The notes beneath the pieces were generated by a model, which had not been told where the DNA came from, ran no database searches, and worked only from the letters and a program-made list of their open reading frames with translations. The position numbers were made by a program, and so were the translations under genes. Positions 44,694 through 51,951 of a stretch of DNA of 64,000 bases are shown here, piece after piece; the stretch's first letter is position 1, and each line of letters opens with the position of its first letter. Origin of the DNA: Rossellomorea sp. SC111 (lineage in GTDB: Bacteria > Bacillota > Bacilli > Bacillales > Bacillaceae_B); assembly GCF_024733565.1 (NCBI RefSeq), contig NZ_JANIOC010000016.1:34446-98445 (forward strand). The letters are read 5' to 3'.

Positions 44694-45110
44694 ATGTCAG
44701 AAATCATCAACTGTCAACGTTGCAACGCGATTTTTATGCAAAATAAATTCCGTGATGTGTGTGACAAGTGTTTTAGAGAAGAAGAAAATATGTATGAGAC
44801 CGTCTACCAATTTTTAAAGAAACGGGAGAACCGTGCTGCGACCATGGAGCGGGTCATTGAAGTAACCGGAGTAGACGAGGAACTTCTATATAAATGGGTG
44901 AAAAAAGGTCGCATCCAGACGAGGCAATTTCCGAATATGGGTTATCCTTGTGATAAATGCGGGAAGATTATAGGGACGGGACGGATCTGCGGTGACTGTT
45001 CATCAGAGCTTGCAAGTGATCTGAAAAAGTTCGATACCGAACAGGAATGGAAGAGAAAATCCCAGGAATCGGGTCAGAGAACCTATTACACGATGAGAGA
45101 TAAGAACTAG
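44694..45110 (+). CDS. yvyF: Flagellar operon protein YvyF (TIGR03826 family)
   Basis: A 138-residue protein found before flgM in Bacillaceae. It has zinc-finger-like Cys pairs at both ends (CQRCNAIF...CDKCFREE and CDKCGKII...CGDC) and a central helical part resembling a MerR/HTH unit (TMERVIEVTGVDEELLYKWVKKGRIQ). Its exact role is not settled; a regulatory part in flagellar expression has been suggested from context. GGGAGG precedes the ATG. First gene after the consensus sigma-D promoter. Confidence 0.88.
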   Translation: MSEIINCQRCNAIFMQNKFRDVCDKCFREEENMYETVYQFLKKRENRAATMERVIEVTGVDEELLYKWVKKGRIQTRQFPNMGYPCDKCGKIIGTGRICGDCSSELASDLKKFDTEQEWKRKSQESGQRTYYTMRDKN

Positions 45111-45154
45111 TCGTAAGGAATGGAATTCAGGAAGAACTAACCAGTCCCTGACAC

Positions 45155-45181
45155 TAAACAAAACCTGTTTTCATCCGATAT
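45155..45181 (+). promoter_or_regulatory. Sigma-D promoter of flgM
   Basis: TAAA (45155-45158), 15 nt, TCCGATAT (45174-45181); one mismatch in the -10 octamer. An internal promoter before flgM matches the known arrangement in B. subtilis. Confidence 0.85.
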
Positions 45182-45220
45182 ACTAGGTAGAAACCATGTA
45201 CGTGAAGAAAGCGAGGGAAA

Positions 45221-45490
45221 ATGATGAAGATTAACTCTATCGGAAATCAGAACATCAATCCTTATAAGCGCAACTTGAACAAAATGGATGAGGTCGGGAA
45301 AGCGGGCAAACCGGCATCCGACAAAATCGAAATTTCTTCTGCTGCCAAAGAAATGCAGGAGGTTTCCAAACTCGGCAAAGAGCGCCAGGCGCGAGTAGAG
45401 TCTCTAAAAGATCAGGTACAGAGCGGGAATTACACCATCGAGCCGAAAGCCGTTGCTAAAGGATTAAAGAATTTCTATAATGGACAATAA
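45221..45490 (+). CDS. flgM: Anti-sigma-D factor FlgM
   Basis: Small protein (89 residues) that binds sigma-D (FliA/SigD) and holds late flagellar genes off until the hook is finished and FlgM is exported. The N-terminus MKINSIGNQNINPYKRNLNK is disordered-like; the C-terminal helices (DKIEISSAAKEMQEVSKLGKERQARVESLKDQVQSGNYTIEPKAVAKGL) are the conserved sigma-binding part. Two adjacent ATGs (45221, 45224) are possible. It has its own sigma-D promoter, giving negative feedback. Confidence 0.95.
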   Translation: MMKINSIGNQNINPYKRNLNKMDEVGKAGKPASDKIEISSAAKEMQEVSKLGKERQARVESLKDQVQSGNYTIEPKAVAKGLKNFYNGQ

Positions 45491-45506
45491 AGGGGAGCGA
45501 ACAAAC

Positions 45507-46001
45507 ATGTCAGCTACAAACCTTACGACAACACTTGAAAAACTCTATAAGCTGCACAAAAGTTTGTTCGACCTTTCTGTGAATAAAACGGATGTCATCA
45601 AAAAAGGTGATATGGGTGAACTTGATCGTGTATTGAAGGGTGAGCAGAAGCATCTGGCCGCCATCAATACGGTGGAAGCAGAACGACAAAGAGAATCCAG
45701 TCACTATCTTCAATCACGGGGAGTGGCTTTCAACGGGGCACCAACCATTTCTCAGTGCATTGAGCACAGTGCACCCCAAGAACAAGAAACACTTGTCCAC
45801 TGGCAGCAAAAACTTGTCGAAATCATCGGAGAATTGAGAGTCCAAAACGAGCTGAATCAAAAGCTAGTCTATCAATCTCTACAATTCGTGAATATGAATC
45901 TATCCATGACGCAACCACAGCCGGAACAATCCACTTACTCACGACCAAACGGTGAAAAAAAAGCACCGGCAAGTCGATCTATCTTTGATTCGAAGGCATA
46001 G
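45507..46001 (+). CDS. flgN: Flagellar chaperone FlgN (YvyG)
   Basis: Cytoplasmic export chaperone for the hook-filament junction proteins FlgK and FlgL, encoded just downstream. The product is about 164 residues, mostly helical, with TTTLEKLYKLHKSLFDLSVNKTDVIKKGDMGELDRVLKGEQKHLAAI typical of the FlgN family. ATG 45507 follows GGGGAGC; the open frame upstream overlaps the flgM stop. The C-terminal 25 residues are low-complexity and probably disordered. Confidence 0.9.
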   Translation: MSATNLTTTLEKLYKLHKSLFDLSVNKTDVIKKGDMGELDRVLKGEQKHLAAINTVEAERQRESSHYLQSRGVAFNGAPTISQCIEHSAPQEQETLVHWQQKLVEIIGELRVQNELNQKLVYQSLQFVNMNLSMTQPQPEQSTYSRPNGEKKAPASRSIFDSKA

Positions 46002-46030
46002 CACTTACTAATTGAAACGGAGGCAACACC

Positions 46031-47608
46031 ATGCGATCCACTTTTATGGGCCTGGAAACGGCAAAACGAGGCATGTACACCCAGCAGGGCGCCCTTTATA
46101 CAACCGGTCACAATATCTCCAACGCGAATACCCCTGGATATACCCGTCAACGAGTCAACTTTGAACAAACGACACCCTATCCTGCCCCCTCTATGAACCG
46201 TCCACAAATCCCCGGCCAAATCGGAACGGGAGTCGAAGCCGGTTCGATTCAACGCGTGCGTGATTCATTCCTGGACATGCAGTATAGAGGCGAAAACCAA
46301 AAGCTCGGCTACTGGGACACAAAAATGGAAGCGATGAAGAAGATGGAAGAGGTCATGAATGAACCATCCGATTCAGGCTTATCGAAAACGATGGATATGT
46401 TTTGGCAGTCCCTTCAGGATTTAGCCGTTAACCCGTCCAATGCTGGTGCACGTTCAGTGGTAGTCGAAAGAGGGAAAGCCGTTGCTGAAACATTCAATTA
46501 CTTATCCTCTTCTTTAACAAGTGTCAGAGGCGATCTGAAAAATGAGCTATCTGTCAGCGAAAAGCAAATCAATTCTCTGTCGAAACAAATCGATAACATC
46601 AATAAGCAAATAGCCGATGTTGAACCACACGGCTATCTCCCGAATGATCTATACGATGAGCGTGACCGCTTGATCGATGAACTTTCACAGCATGTTTCCA
46701 TCCAAACGAGCTACCAGTCCAATGGAGGACAGTCGTCTCCTATCGCAGAAGGTGCCGTCACGGTCACCTTGGTCGGGAAAGACGGAAACCTCGCCGTCAA
46801 CCTAGTCGGGAAAAATGGTGTGAATGAAGTTAAGCTTACCTATGATGGTCCTCAAAATTCGGTAGATTCCGTCTCAATTGGTCAACAAACACTCGATATC
46901 AAAGACTTCTTATCTCAAGGTGAAGGAAAACTCAGAGCCCTTGTCGATACATACGGCTACAAAAATGAAGACGGTGAAGCAGAAGGCTCCTACATCAGTA
47001 TGCTCGATGAACTGGACAGCATGGCGTATGAATTTGCCAAAGCATTCAATGACCAGCATCAACAAGGATTCACGCCGGAACAGATGAATGATCCGAACTT
47101 TGATCCTGACACCGCTACTCCTGATACACCGAAGTTCTTCCAGGATGCAAAGAATGCTTCTGCTGACTTGGACAGTGTGTCGAAAGAAGGCTTCGCTCAA
47201 AGGATGCAGGTTGCCGATGAAATGAGCAACCTTGATAACATCGCAACAGCAGGGGCAGGTAATCCGACCCTCGGAGACGCATCAAACGTTCTGGCACTTG
47301 CCGACATCATCACAACGACTAAACTGCCTTACGGTGAAAAAGAAGCCTCATTCCAAAGTCATTTTGAATCCGTAATCGGGAAAATGGCCGTAGAATCACA
47401 AGAATCTGTTCGACTCGCGAAGAACTCCGCTGTATTAAGAGGAGCCGTCGACGAACGTCGAATGTCCGTCAGCGGAGTGTCCCTTGACGAAGAAATGACC
47501 GACATGATCAAATTCCAGCATGCCTACAACGCCTCTGCCAGAATGATCACACTGCAGGACGAAATGCTCGACAAAATCATCAACGGCATGGGTACCGTTG
47601 GAAGATAG
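46031..47608 (+). CDS. flgK: Flagellar hook-associated protein 1
   Basis: First junction protein between hook and filament, 525 residues. The N-terminal rod-like motif (MGLETAKRGMYTQQGALYTTGHNISNANTPGYTRQRVNFE) and the C-terminal coiled-coil motif (GVSLDEEMTDMIKFQHAYNASARMITLQDEMLDKIING) are the conserved D0/D1 parts that assemble outside the cell. The middle is variable. GGAGG precedes the ATG; flgL follows 14 nt after the stop. Confidence 0.96.
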   Translation: MRSTFMGLETAKRGMYTQQGALYTTGHNISNANTPGYTRQRVNFEQTTPYPAPSMNRPQIPGQIGTGVEAGSIQRVRDSFLDMQYRGENQKLGYWDTKMEAMKKMEEVMNEPSDSGLSKTMDMFWQSLQDLAVNPSNAGARSVVVERGKAVAETFNYLSSSLTSVRGDLKNELSVSEKQINSLSKQIDNINKQIADVEPHGYLPNDLYDERDRLIDELSQHVSIQTSYQSNGGQSSPIAEGAVTVTLVGKDGNLAVNLVGKNGVNEVKLTYDGPQNSVDSVSIGQQTLDIKDFLSQGEGKLRALVDTYGYKNEDGEAEGSYISMLDELDSMAYEFAKAFNDQHQQGFTPEQMNDPNFDPDTATPDTPKFFQDAKNASADLDSVSKEGFAQRMQVADEMSNLDNIATAGAGNPTLGDASNVLALADIITTTKLPYGEKEASFQSHFESVIGKMAVESQESVRLAKNSAVLRGAVDERRMSVSGVSLDEEMTDMIKFQHAYNASARMITLQDEMLDKIINGMGTVGR

Positions 47609-47622
47609 GTAGGTGAAATAAG

Positions 47623-48528
47623 ATGCGCGTAACACAAAGTATGCTGACTGCAAATTCGATGAGAAATTTAAGTTCTTCTTATGGACGAATGGGGCAGCTA
47701 CAGGACCAGTTGGCCACAGGAAAGAAGATCACGAAGCCTTCGGATGATCCGGTTGTTGCGATGAAAGGGATGTTTTATCGTTCTAATCTCACAGGGATTG
47801 AGCAATATAAGCGGAATCTTTCTGAGCTTTACCTGTGGATGGAAAACTCGGAGTCAGGAATCGATCAGGCGAATCAAGGGTTGCAGCGTGTCAGGGAATT
47901 GACGCTTCAAGGGAAAAATGGAACATTGAGTCCCGAAGACCGTAAAGCCGTTGCGACAGAAATTGAACAGATTAAAAAGGATCTGGTCAGCGTTGCTGAA
48001 ACAAAAGTGGCTGGAAGATATATTTTCCATGGTACAGACGTTGGGAATTCCCCAATCAAAGATGGGAACCCCGCAGACGGAAGTGCTCCACAGGTCGCTG
48101 ACAATTTAGGCAGTGGTGCTATCGACGCTTATCCTGTAGAGGTGTCACAAGGTGTTTCTTTAAAAGCAAATGTAAACCCAAATAAGGTCTTTAACCAGAA
48201 ACTGTTTGATACAGTACACAATATCCAAAAGGCATTAGAATCTGGAGATGTTTCTTCTCTTGACGGTCAGCTTGAGGAATTGGATGACGTCATGAACACG
48301 TTATCAGCAGAACGTTCTGAGCTAGGTGCCAGATACAATCGCCTTGAAATGGTAGACGACCGACTGGGTCAACAAGAAGTAACAGCAAACCGAATTCTTT
48401 CTGATAATGAAGATGCCGACATCGAACGCGTCATCACAGACTTGAAAACCCAGGAAAGTGTCCACAGAGCGGCACTCAGCGTCGGGGCCAGAATCATTCA
48501 GCCGACATTAATGGATTTTCTACGATAA
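47623..48528 (+). CDS. flgL: Flagellar hook-associated protein 3
   Basis: Second junction protein, joining FlgK to the flagellin filament; 301 residues. The N-terminus MRVTQSMLTANSMRNLSSSYGRMGQLQDQLATGKKITKPSDDPVVAMKG and the C-terminus with ERVITDLKTQESVHRAALSVGARIIQPTLMDFLR are flagellin-like D0/D1 helices. AGGTGA precedes ATG. A strong terminator follows. Confidence 0.95.
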   Translation: MRVTQSMLTANSMRNLSSSYGRMGQLQDQLATGKKITKPSDDPVVAMKGMFYRSNLTGIEQYKRNLSELYLWMENSESGIDQANQGLQRVRELTLQGKNGTLSPEDRKAVATEIEQIKKDLVSVAETKVAGRYIFHGTDVGNSPIKDGNPADGSAPQVADNLGSGAIDAYPVEVSQGVSLKANVNPNKVFNQKLFDTVHNIQKALESGDVSSLDGQLEELDDVMNTLSAERSELGARYNRLEMVDDRLGQQEVTANRILSDNEDADIERVITDLKTQESVHRAALSVGARIIQPTLMDFLR

Positions 48529-48534
48529 AAGCAA

Positions 48535-48585
48535 GGGGACTGACCCTTTAAGGTGTTTTGTCACCTTAGGGTCAGTTCCTTTTTA
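48535..48585 (+). terminator. Terminator after flgL
   Basis: GGGACTGACCC...AAGGTG pairs with CACCTT...GGGTCAGTTCC, followed by a T run; a long, stable stem. Confidence 0.88.
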
Positions 48586-48602
48586 TATGGAGGTGAATAA
48601 GT

Positions 48603-49193
48603 GTGAACGTTCCACAAATAAGATTGCAGTCCACTTCAGCAGCCCTGAGCATCCGGACGACACAAGGACGCATGGACATTGAACAGCCGCCGGCAGAATT
48701 GGATATCCAGCAGCCACAGGCAAAGATGGACATAGAACGGACGCCATCCAAACTGACCATTGACCAAACTGAGGCAAGAGCTGATATGGACTTGAAATCG
48801 GTGCGCCGCAGGATTGAAGAATATTCCCAGCAAGGGTATGAAGACTGGCTGGCGGGACTTGCCCGTGTCGCTCAGGACGGTGATGAACTGATGATGATCG
48901 AAAATGGCGGAGGTGCGATTGCCGCCCAGGCTAAACGAAACAGTGAAGATCCGATGTATGAATTCAACATCGGATGGATTCCCTCCGCAGGAAGCGTCAA
49001 AATTAGCTATGATCCGGGTAGTGTGAAGGTGAACATTGAACCTCAAAAAGTCGTGAATCACTCTCGACCTCAAAAGCCCAACATACAGTATACTCCAGCA
49101 CAGGTCGATGTCAGTTTAAAACGATATGCAGACTTACAAATTGATTTTGCTAACCTAAAGCACGTAGGGATCAATTATGAACAAGAAATTTAG
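48603..49193 (+). CDS. yviE: DUF6470 family flagellar-locus protein (YviE)
   Basis: A 196-residue protein found between flgL and fliW in Bacillus. The first 65 residues are a run of short repeats of the type xMDIEQPPAELDIQQPQAK, predicting a beta-rich or extended structure. A helical middle (RRRIEEYSQQGYEDWLAGLARVAQDGDELM) follows. It starts at GTG 48603 behind GGAGGTG. Role unknown; conserved position suggests involvement in flagellar assembly or FliW/CsrA control. Confidence 0.85.
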   Translation: MNVPQIRLQSTSAALSIRTTQGRMDIEQPPAELDIQQPQAKMDIERTPSKLTIDQTEARADMDLKSVRRRIEEYSQQGYEDWLAGLARVAQDGDELMMIENGGGAIAAQAKRNSEDPMYEFNIGWIPSAGSVKISYDPGSVKVNIEPQKVVNHSRPQKPNIQYTPAQVDVSLKRYADLQIDFANLKHVGINYEQEI

Positions 49194-49211
49194 AATGAAG
49201 GAATGAAGCGG

Positions 49212-49655
49212 ATGAAAATCAATACGAAGTATCATGGAGAAATAGAAGTGGAGTCAGAAGATGTTCTGACATTTGAACACGGGATTCCAGGGTTTGGGGA
49301 AGAGAAGCAGTTTGTATTGTTGCCACTTCCGGAAAATGAGTGGTTTCATATATTGCAATCAGTGACGACACACCAGCTTGGATTTGTCGTGACAGATCCG
49401 TTTGTGTTCTTTAAGGACTATGATTTTGAGTTGGATCAGGCTAGTGTGGAGTCTCTAGGGAATCCTTCTGAAAAAGAAGTGCAGGTGCTTTCTATTCTTA
49501 CTGTACGAGACACGCTTAATGAATCTACGGCTAATTTACAGGCCCCTATTCTTCTTAACCTGTCAAATCGCAAAGGAAAACAAGTTATCTTAACAAACTC
49601 AAACTACCAAACCAAGCACCTGATCTTTGCTCAGCCTGCAGGAAAGAAGGGGTGA
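49212..49655 (+). CDS. fliW: Flagellar assembly factor FliW
   Basis: Binds either flagellin or CsrA: free FliW takes CsrA off hag mRNA so that more flagellin is made when cytoplasmic flagellin is low. The 147-residue protein begins [38 protein letters not shown] and includes [19 protein letters not shown], both typical. ATG 49212 follows AAGGA at good spacing; ATG 49203 sits on top of it. csrA starts 5 nt after its stop, giving tight coupling. Confidence 0.95.
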   Translation: MKINTKYHGEIEVESEDVLTFEHGIPGFGEEKQFVLLPLPENEWFHILQSVTTHQLGFVVTDPFVFFKDYDFELDQASVESLGNPSEKEVQVLSILTVRDTLNESTANLQAPILLNLSNRKGKQVILTNSNYQTKHLIFAQPAGKKG

Positions 49656-49659
49656 GGGG

Positions 49660-49881
49660 ATGCTAGTATTGACAAGAAAAACCGGAGAAAGTATTCAGAT
49701 TGGGGATGACATTGAGCTAACGGTCATTTCGGTAAATGGGGATCAAGTGAAACTCGGGATCAATGCACCAAAGAACGTAGATATCCATCGAAAAGAAGTC
49801 TATCTCTCTATTCAGAATGAAAACACCGAAGCTTCGAAAGGAATCGACAATCTGTTTAACCTTTTGCCAAAAAATGATTAA
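49660..49881 (+). CDS. csrA: Carbon storage regulator CsrA
   Basis: Dimeric RNA-binding protein that represses translation of hag mRNA by covering its ribosome-binding site. The 73-residue product begins [23 protein letters not shown] and includes [16 protein letters not shown], the RNA-contacting core. ATG 49660 follows GGGGTGAGGGG. A matching GGA-in-loop hairpin is present in the hag leader at 49996-50008. Confidence 0.96.
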   Translation: MLVLTRKTGESIQIGDDIELTVISVNGDQVKLGINAPKNVDIHRKEVYLSIQNENTEASKGIDNLFNLLPKND

Positions 49882-49899
49882 TTATTTTTCTCAAACTAT

Positions 49900-49925
49900 T
49901 AAACACTAGTTGAAACGACCGATAA
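49900..49925 (+). promoter_or_regulatory. Sigma-D promoter of hag
   Basis: TAAA (49900-49903), 14 nt, ACCGATAA (49918-49925), a good match to the sigma-D consensus, giving a hag leader of about 105 nt. Confidence 0.82.
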
Positions 49926-49995
49926 TAGTATTGTAAGCAATGAGGAGAAGGGCGGCCGACCTTTTTGACTTATTGTAAACTAAAAATGATATAGT

Positions 49996-50028
49996 TCACA
50001 TGGATGTGGGCTTACTTTCAAGGAGGAA
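49996..50028 (+). promoter_or_regulatory. CsrA-binding sites in the hag leader
   Basis: CACATGGATGTG (49997-50008) folds as CACA/TGTG with GGA in the TGGA loop and fits the high-affinity CsrA motif ACANGGANGU. The Shine-Dalgarno AAGGAGGAA (50020-50028) gives a second GGA site about 18 nt downstream. This two-site layout matches the known CsrA control of hag. Confidence 0.8.
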
Positions 50029-50037
50029 ATTATTGTT

Positions 50038-51282
50038 ATGAGAATTAATCATAATATTGCTGCGTTGAATACTTACCGTCAATTAAACAGTGCTTCTACT
50101 GCACAGTCTAAATCTATGGAGAAATTATCTTCAGGTCTTCGTATTAACCGTGCTGGGGATGATGCTGCTGGTCTTGCAATTTCTGAGAAAATGCGTGGAC
50201 AGATTCGTGGGTTAGATCAAGCTAGTAAAAACTCACAAGATGGAATCTCTATGATTCAAACAGCAGAAGGTGCTTTAAATGAAACGCATTCTATTTTACA
50301 ACGTATGCGTGAATTAGCTGTTCAATCTTCAAATGATACAAACACTACTGAAGATCGTAGTAATATCCAAGATGAAATTAACCAATTGGGAGAAGAAATT
50401 CAACGAATTGGTGAACAGACTGAGTTCAACACTAAGAAATTATTAAATGGAGATATGGGAGCAGGCCAAAGTTCAGCAACTCATAAAATCTCTAACACTA
50501 TGAATGCTGCCAATGTTACTGGTGCTACATTGGATGGATTGCTTGATGGAAATGGGAATAATTTAGGCATAGCAAATGGTGATAAAGTCACTGCTACATG
50601 GTCTATTAATGGAACACAGCACACTGCTGAGTTTGACGTAACTGATATAAGTTCTGATTCAATTGATGATATTTTCGCTGCAATAACCACTGAGGGTTCA
50701 GCTACTGCAGCTTTTGATGGAACGACAACTAACCAAATGGAACTTACAGCTGCTGGAGCAGGAACTGCTGGGCAACTTAACGGGTTTACAATTGATGTTA
50801 AAAGTTCTGCAGGTGTACGTAAAGAAGCCGCATCCAATGCATTATCAAATTTCTCTACAGAAACTGCAGCGAAAGATGTCCGCGCTGATGGAAGTGCTGA
50901 CTTCCAAATTGGCTCAAACCAAGGACAAACACTTAATTTGTCTTTTGAAGATATGAGAGCAGATACTCTAGGTGTACGTAATCTACAAGTTTCTACAAAG
51001 AGCCAAGCTGGTACAGCAGTTAGTGTATTAGATGAAGCTATTCAAAAAGTTTCAAAAGAACGTTCTAAACTTGGAGCAAATCAAAACCGTTTAGAACATA
51101 CTATTAACAACCTTAATACCTCTTCTGAAAACTTAACTGCAGCTGAATCTCGTATTCGTGACGTAGACATGGCGAAAGAAATGATGGATCAAACAAAGAA
51201 TTCTATCCTTTCTCAAGCAGCACAAGCAATGTTGGCTCAATCCAATCAAATGCCTCAAGGAGTATTACAACTTCTGAGATAA
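50038..51282 (+). CDS. hag: Flagellin; reading frame complete without splicing
   Basis: Filament subunit, exported and polymerised. The conserved N-terminus (MRINHNIAALNTYRQLNSASTAQSKSMEKLSSGLRINRAGDDAAGLAISEKM) and C-terminal D0/D1 helices (ESRIRDVDMAKEMMDQTKNSILSQAAQAMLAQ) enclose a Thr/Ala/Asn-rich variable centre. A group I intron interrupts the 3' end. Without splicing the frame ends QSNQMPQGVLQLLR at 51282. If splicing joins T51237 to C51609 it ends QANQQPQGVLQLLR at 51653. Both give 414 residues. The coding segment 51238-51282 thus belongs to the intron. Expression is set by the sigma-D promoter and CsrA/FliW. Confidence 0.95.
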   Translation: MRINHNIAALNTYRQLNSASTAQSKSMEKLSSGLRINRAGDDAAGLAISEKMRGQIRGLDQASKNSQDGISMIQTAEGALNETHSILQRMRELAVQSSNDTNTTEDRSNIQDEINQLGEEIQRIGEQTEFNTKKLLNGDMGAGQSSATHKISNTMNAANVTGATLDGLLDGNGNNLGIANGDKVTATWSINGTQHTAEFDVTDISSDSIDDIFAAITTEGSATAAFDGTTTNQMELTAAGAGTAGQLNGFTIDVKSSAGVRKEAASNALSNFSTETAAKDVRADGSADFQIGSNQGQTLNLSFEDMRADTLGVRNLQVSTKSQAGTAVSVLDEAIQKVSKERSKLGANQNRLEHTINNLNTSSENLTAAESRIRDVDMAKEMMDQTKNSILSQAAQAMLAQSNQMPQGVLQLLR

Positions 51283-51608
51283 TTGATTCGAGGGCGTCCA
51301 GTTTGGTAACGAGCTGGATTATAACTGGGTGAATTGCTGGAACTTCCTAAAGTTCTATCAACCACAACGTAACTGGAAACGGTAGGCGGAACGGTTTGAA
51401 AATGATAGAGATGAAACAATGGATAATCAGCAGCCAAGCTCCTGTGAGGAAACTCTGGAGAAGGTTCAACGACTAGAGAACACGGTCTAAGGCGAAAGCC
51501 ATGACTATGAATCTCGTAGGGCAGTAAACACTGTTCGAAGTGCCCAGCCCCTTACATACAAGGGTGAAGATATAGTCTATTCTATGATCGAAAGACATAG
51601 TCGCAAAG
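51238..51608 (+). ncRNA. Group I self-splicing intron in the flagellin gene
   Basis: The conserved core is present in order: P (GAATTGCTGG, 51331-51340), Q (AATCAGCAGCCAAGC, 51425-51439), R (GTTCAACGACTAGA, 51464-51477), S (AAGATATAGTCT, 51567-51578). R and S form P7 (GACTA 51471-51475 with TAGTC 51573-51577). P2 is CCAG/CTGG (51298-51317 area), P8 GGGCA/TGCCC (51519-51545), P9 CTATG/CATAG (51582-51600). Preferred boundaries put U51237 before the 5' site and G51608 as the terminal G, restoring the canonical MLAQANQQPQGVLQLLR. Exact sites are uncertain: a six-pair P1 AUGCCU/GGGCGU would splice after 51255 instead. No ORF lies inside apart from the first 45 nt, which recode the flagellin tail. 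Confidence 0.9.
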
Positions 51609-51653
51609 CAAGCGAACCAACAACCACAAGGAGTTTTACAACTTCTTCGTTAA
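51609..51653 (+). CDS. hag: Second exon of flagellin (last 14 codons and stop)
   Basis: CAAGCGAACCAACAACC onward encodes QANQQPQGVLQLLR and TAA, the canonical Bacillus flagellin end. It is only reached if the intron is removed. Compared with the recoded copy in 51238-51282, 12 of 14 residues are the same while many third positions (and AGA/CGT) differ. Confidence 0.8.
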   Translation, partial: QANQQPQGVLQLLR

Positions 51654-51667
51654 TATTAAATTGTTTA

Positions 51668-51701
51668 AGAGAGACCGTAGGCTTCCTAGGGTCTCTTTTT
51701 C
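51668..51701 (+). terminator. Terminator of hag
   Basis: AGAGACC (51670-51676) pairs with GGTCTCT (51690-51696), with further inner pairing of TAGG/CCTA, followed by a T run. Confidence 0.82.
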
Positions 51702-51717
51702 TCCTTGTCATTAATAA

Positions 51718-51951
51718 TTACAATATCCCACCATTCCGTAATTCACGCAATTTATTCACAACTGACCAATAGCTTCTGGCTAAGGTATTCGCAATCTCCT
51801 TATCTTTAAAACCATTCATCTTGAGGGTTACCATCTCATTTATCTCTTTATCAGAGTAATTCTTATTTCTACTCGAAGAAGAAGCGACAATTTGATAATT
51901 AGGATATTGTACTAAAAACTTTTGCTCTCCTGATTGATCCTCCATTCCCAA
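51718..51951 (-). CDS. HTH-containing reading frame, probable detached C-terminal domain of the homing endonuclease
   Basis: A 77-codon frame opening at TTG 51951 and overlapping the endonuclease end by 40 nt in the -1 frame. Residues 30-75 (NYSDKEINEMVTLKMNGFKDKEIANTLARSYWSVVNKLRELR) look like a helix-turn-helix, a domain often attached to homing nucleases for target binding. The frame junction is at TTTTTAG: reading UUU UAG, tRNA-Phe could slip back one base onto UUU and continue into this frame. It is either a programmed -1 fusion, a separate small protein, or a broken C-terminus. Confidence 0.6.
   Translation of the reverse strand: MGMEDQSGEQKFLVQYPNYQIVASSSSRNKNYSDKEINEMVTLKMNGFKDKEIANTLARSYWSVVNKLRELRNGGIL

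Noticed and set aside
51283..51653. hag-flaG spacer as an ordinary long 3' untranslated region
   Set aside because: The P, Q, R and S core blocks and the second copy of the flagellin tail fit a group I intron far better.
51601..51653. Second flagellin tail as the remnant of a duplicated hag gene
   Set aside because: Only the last ~14 codons are present, directly abutting the 3' end of the intron core, which is what an exon 2 looks like; no other flagellin sequence precedes it.
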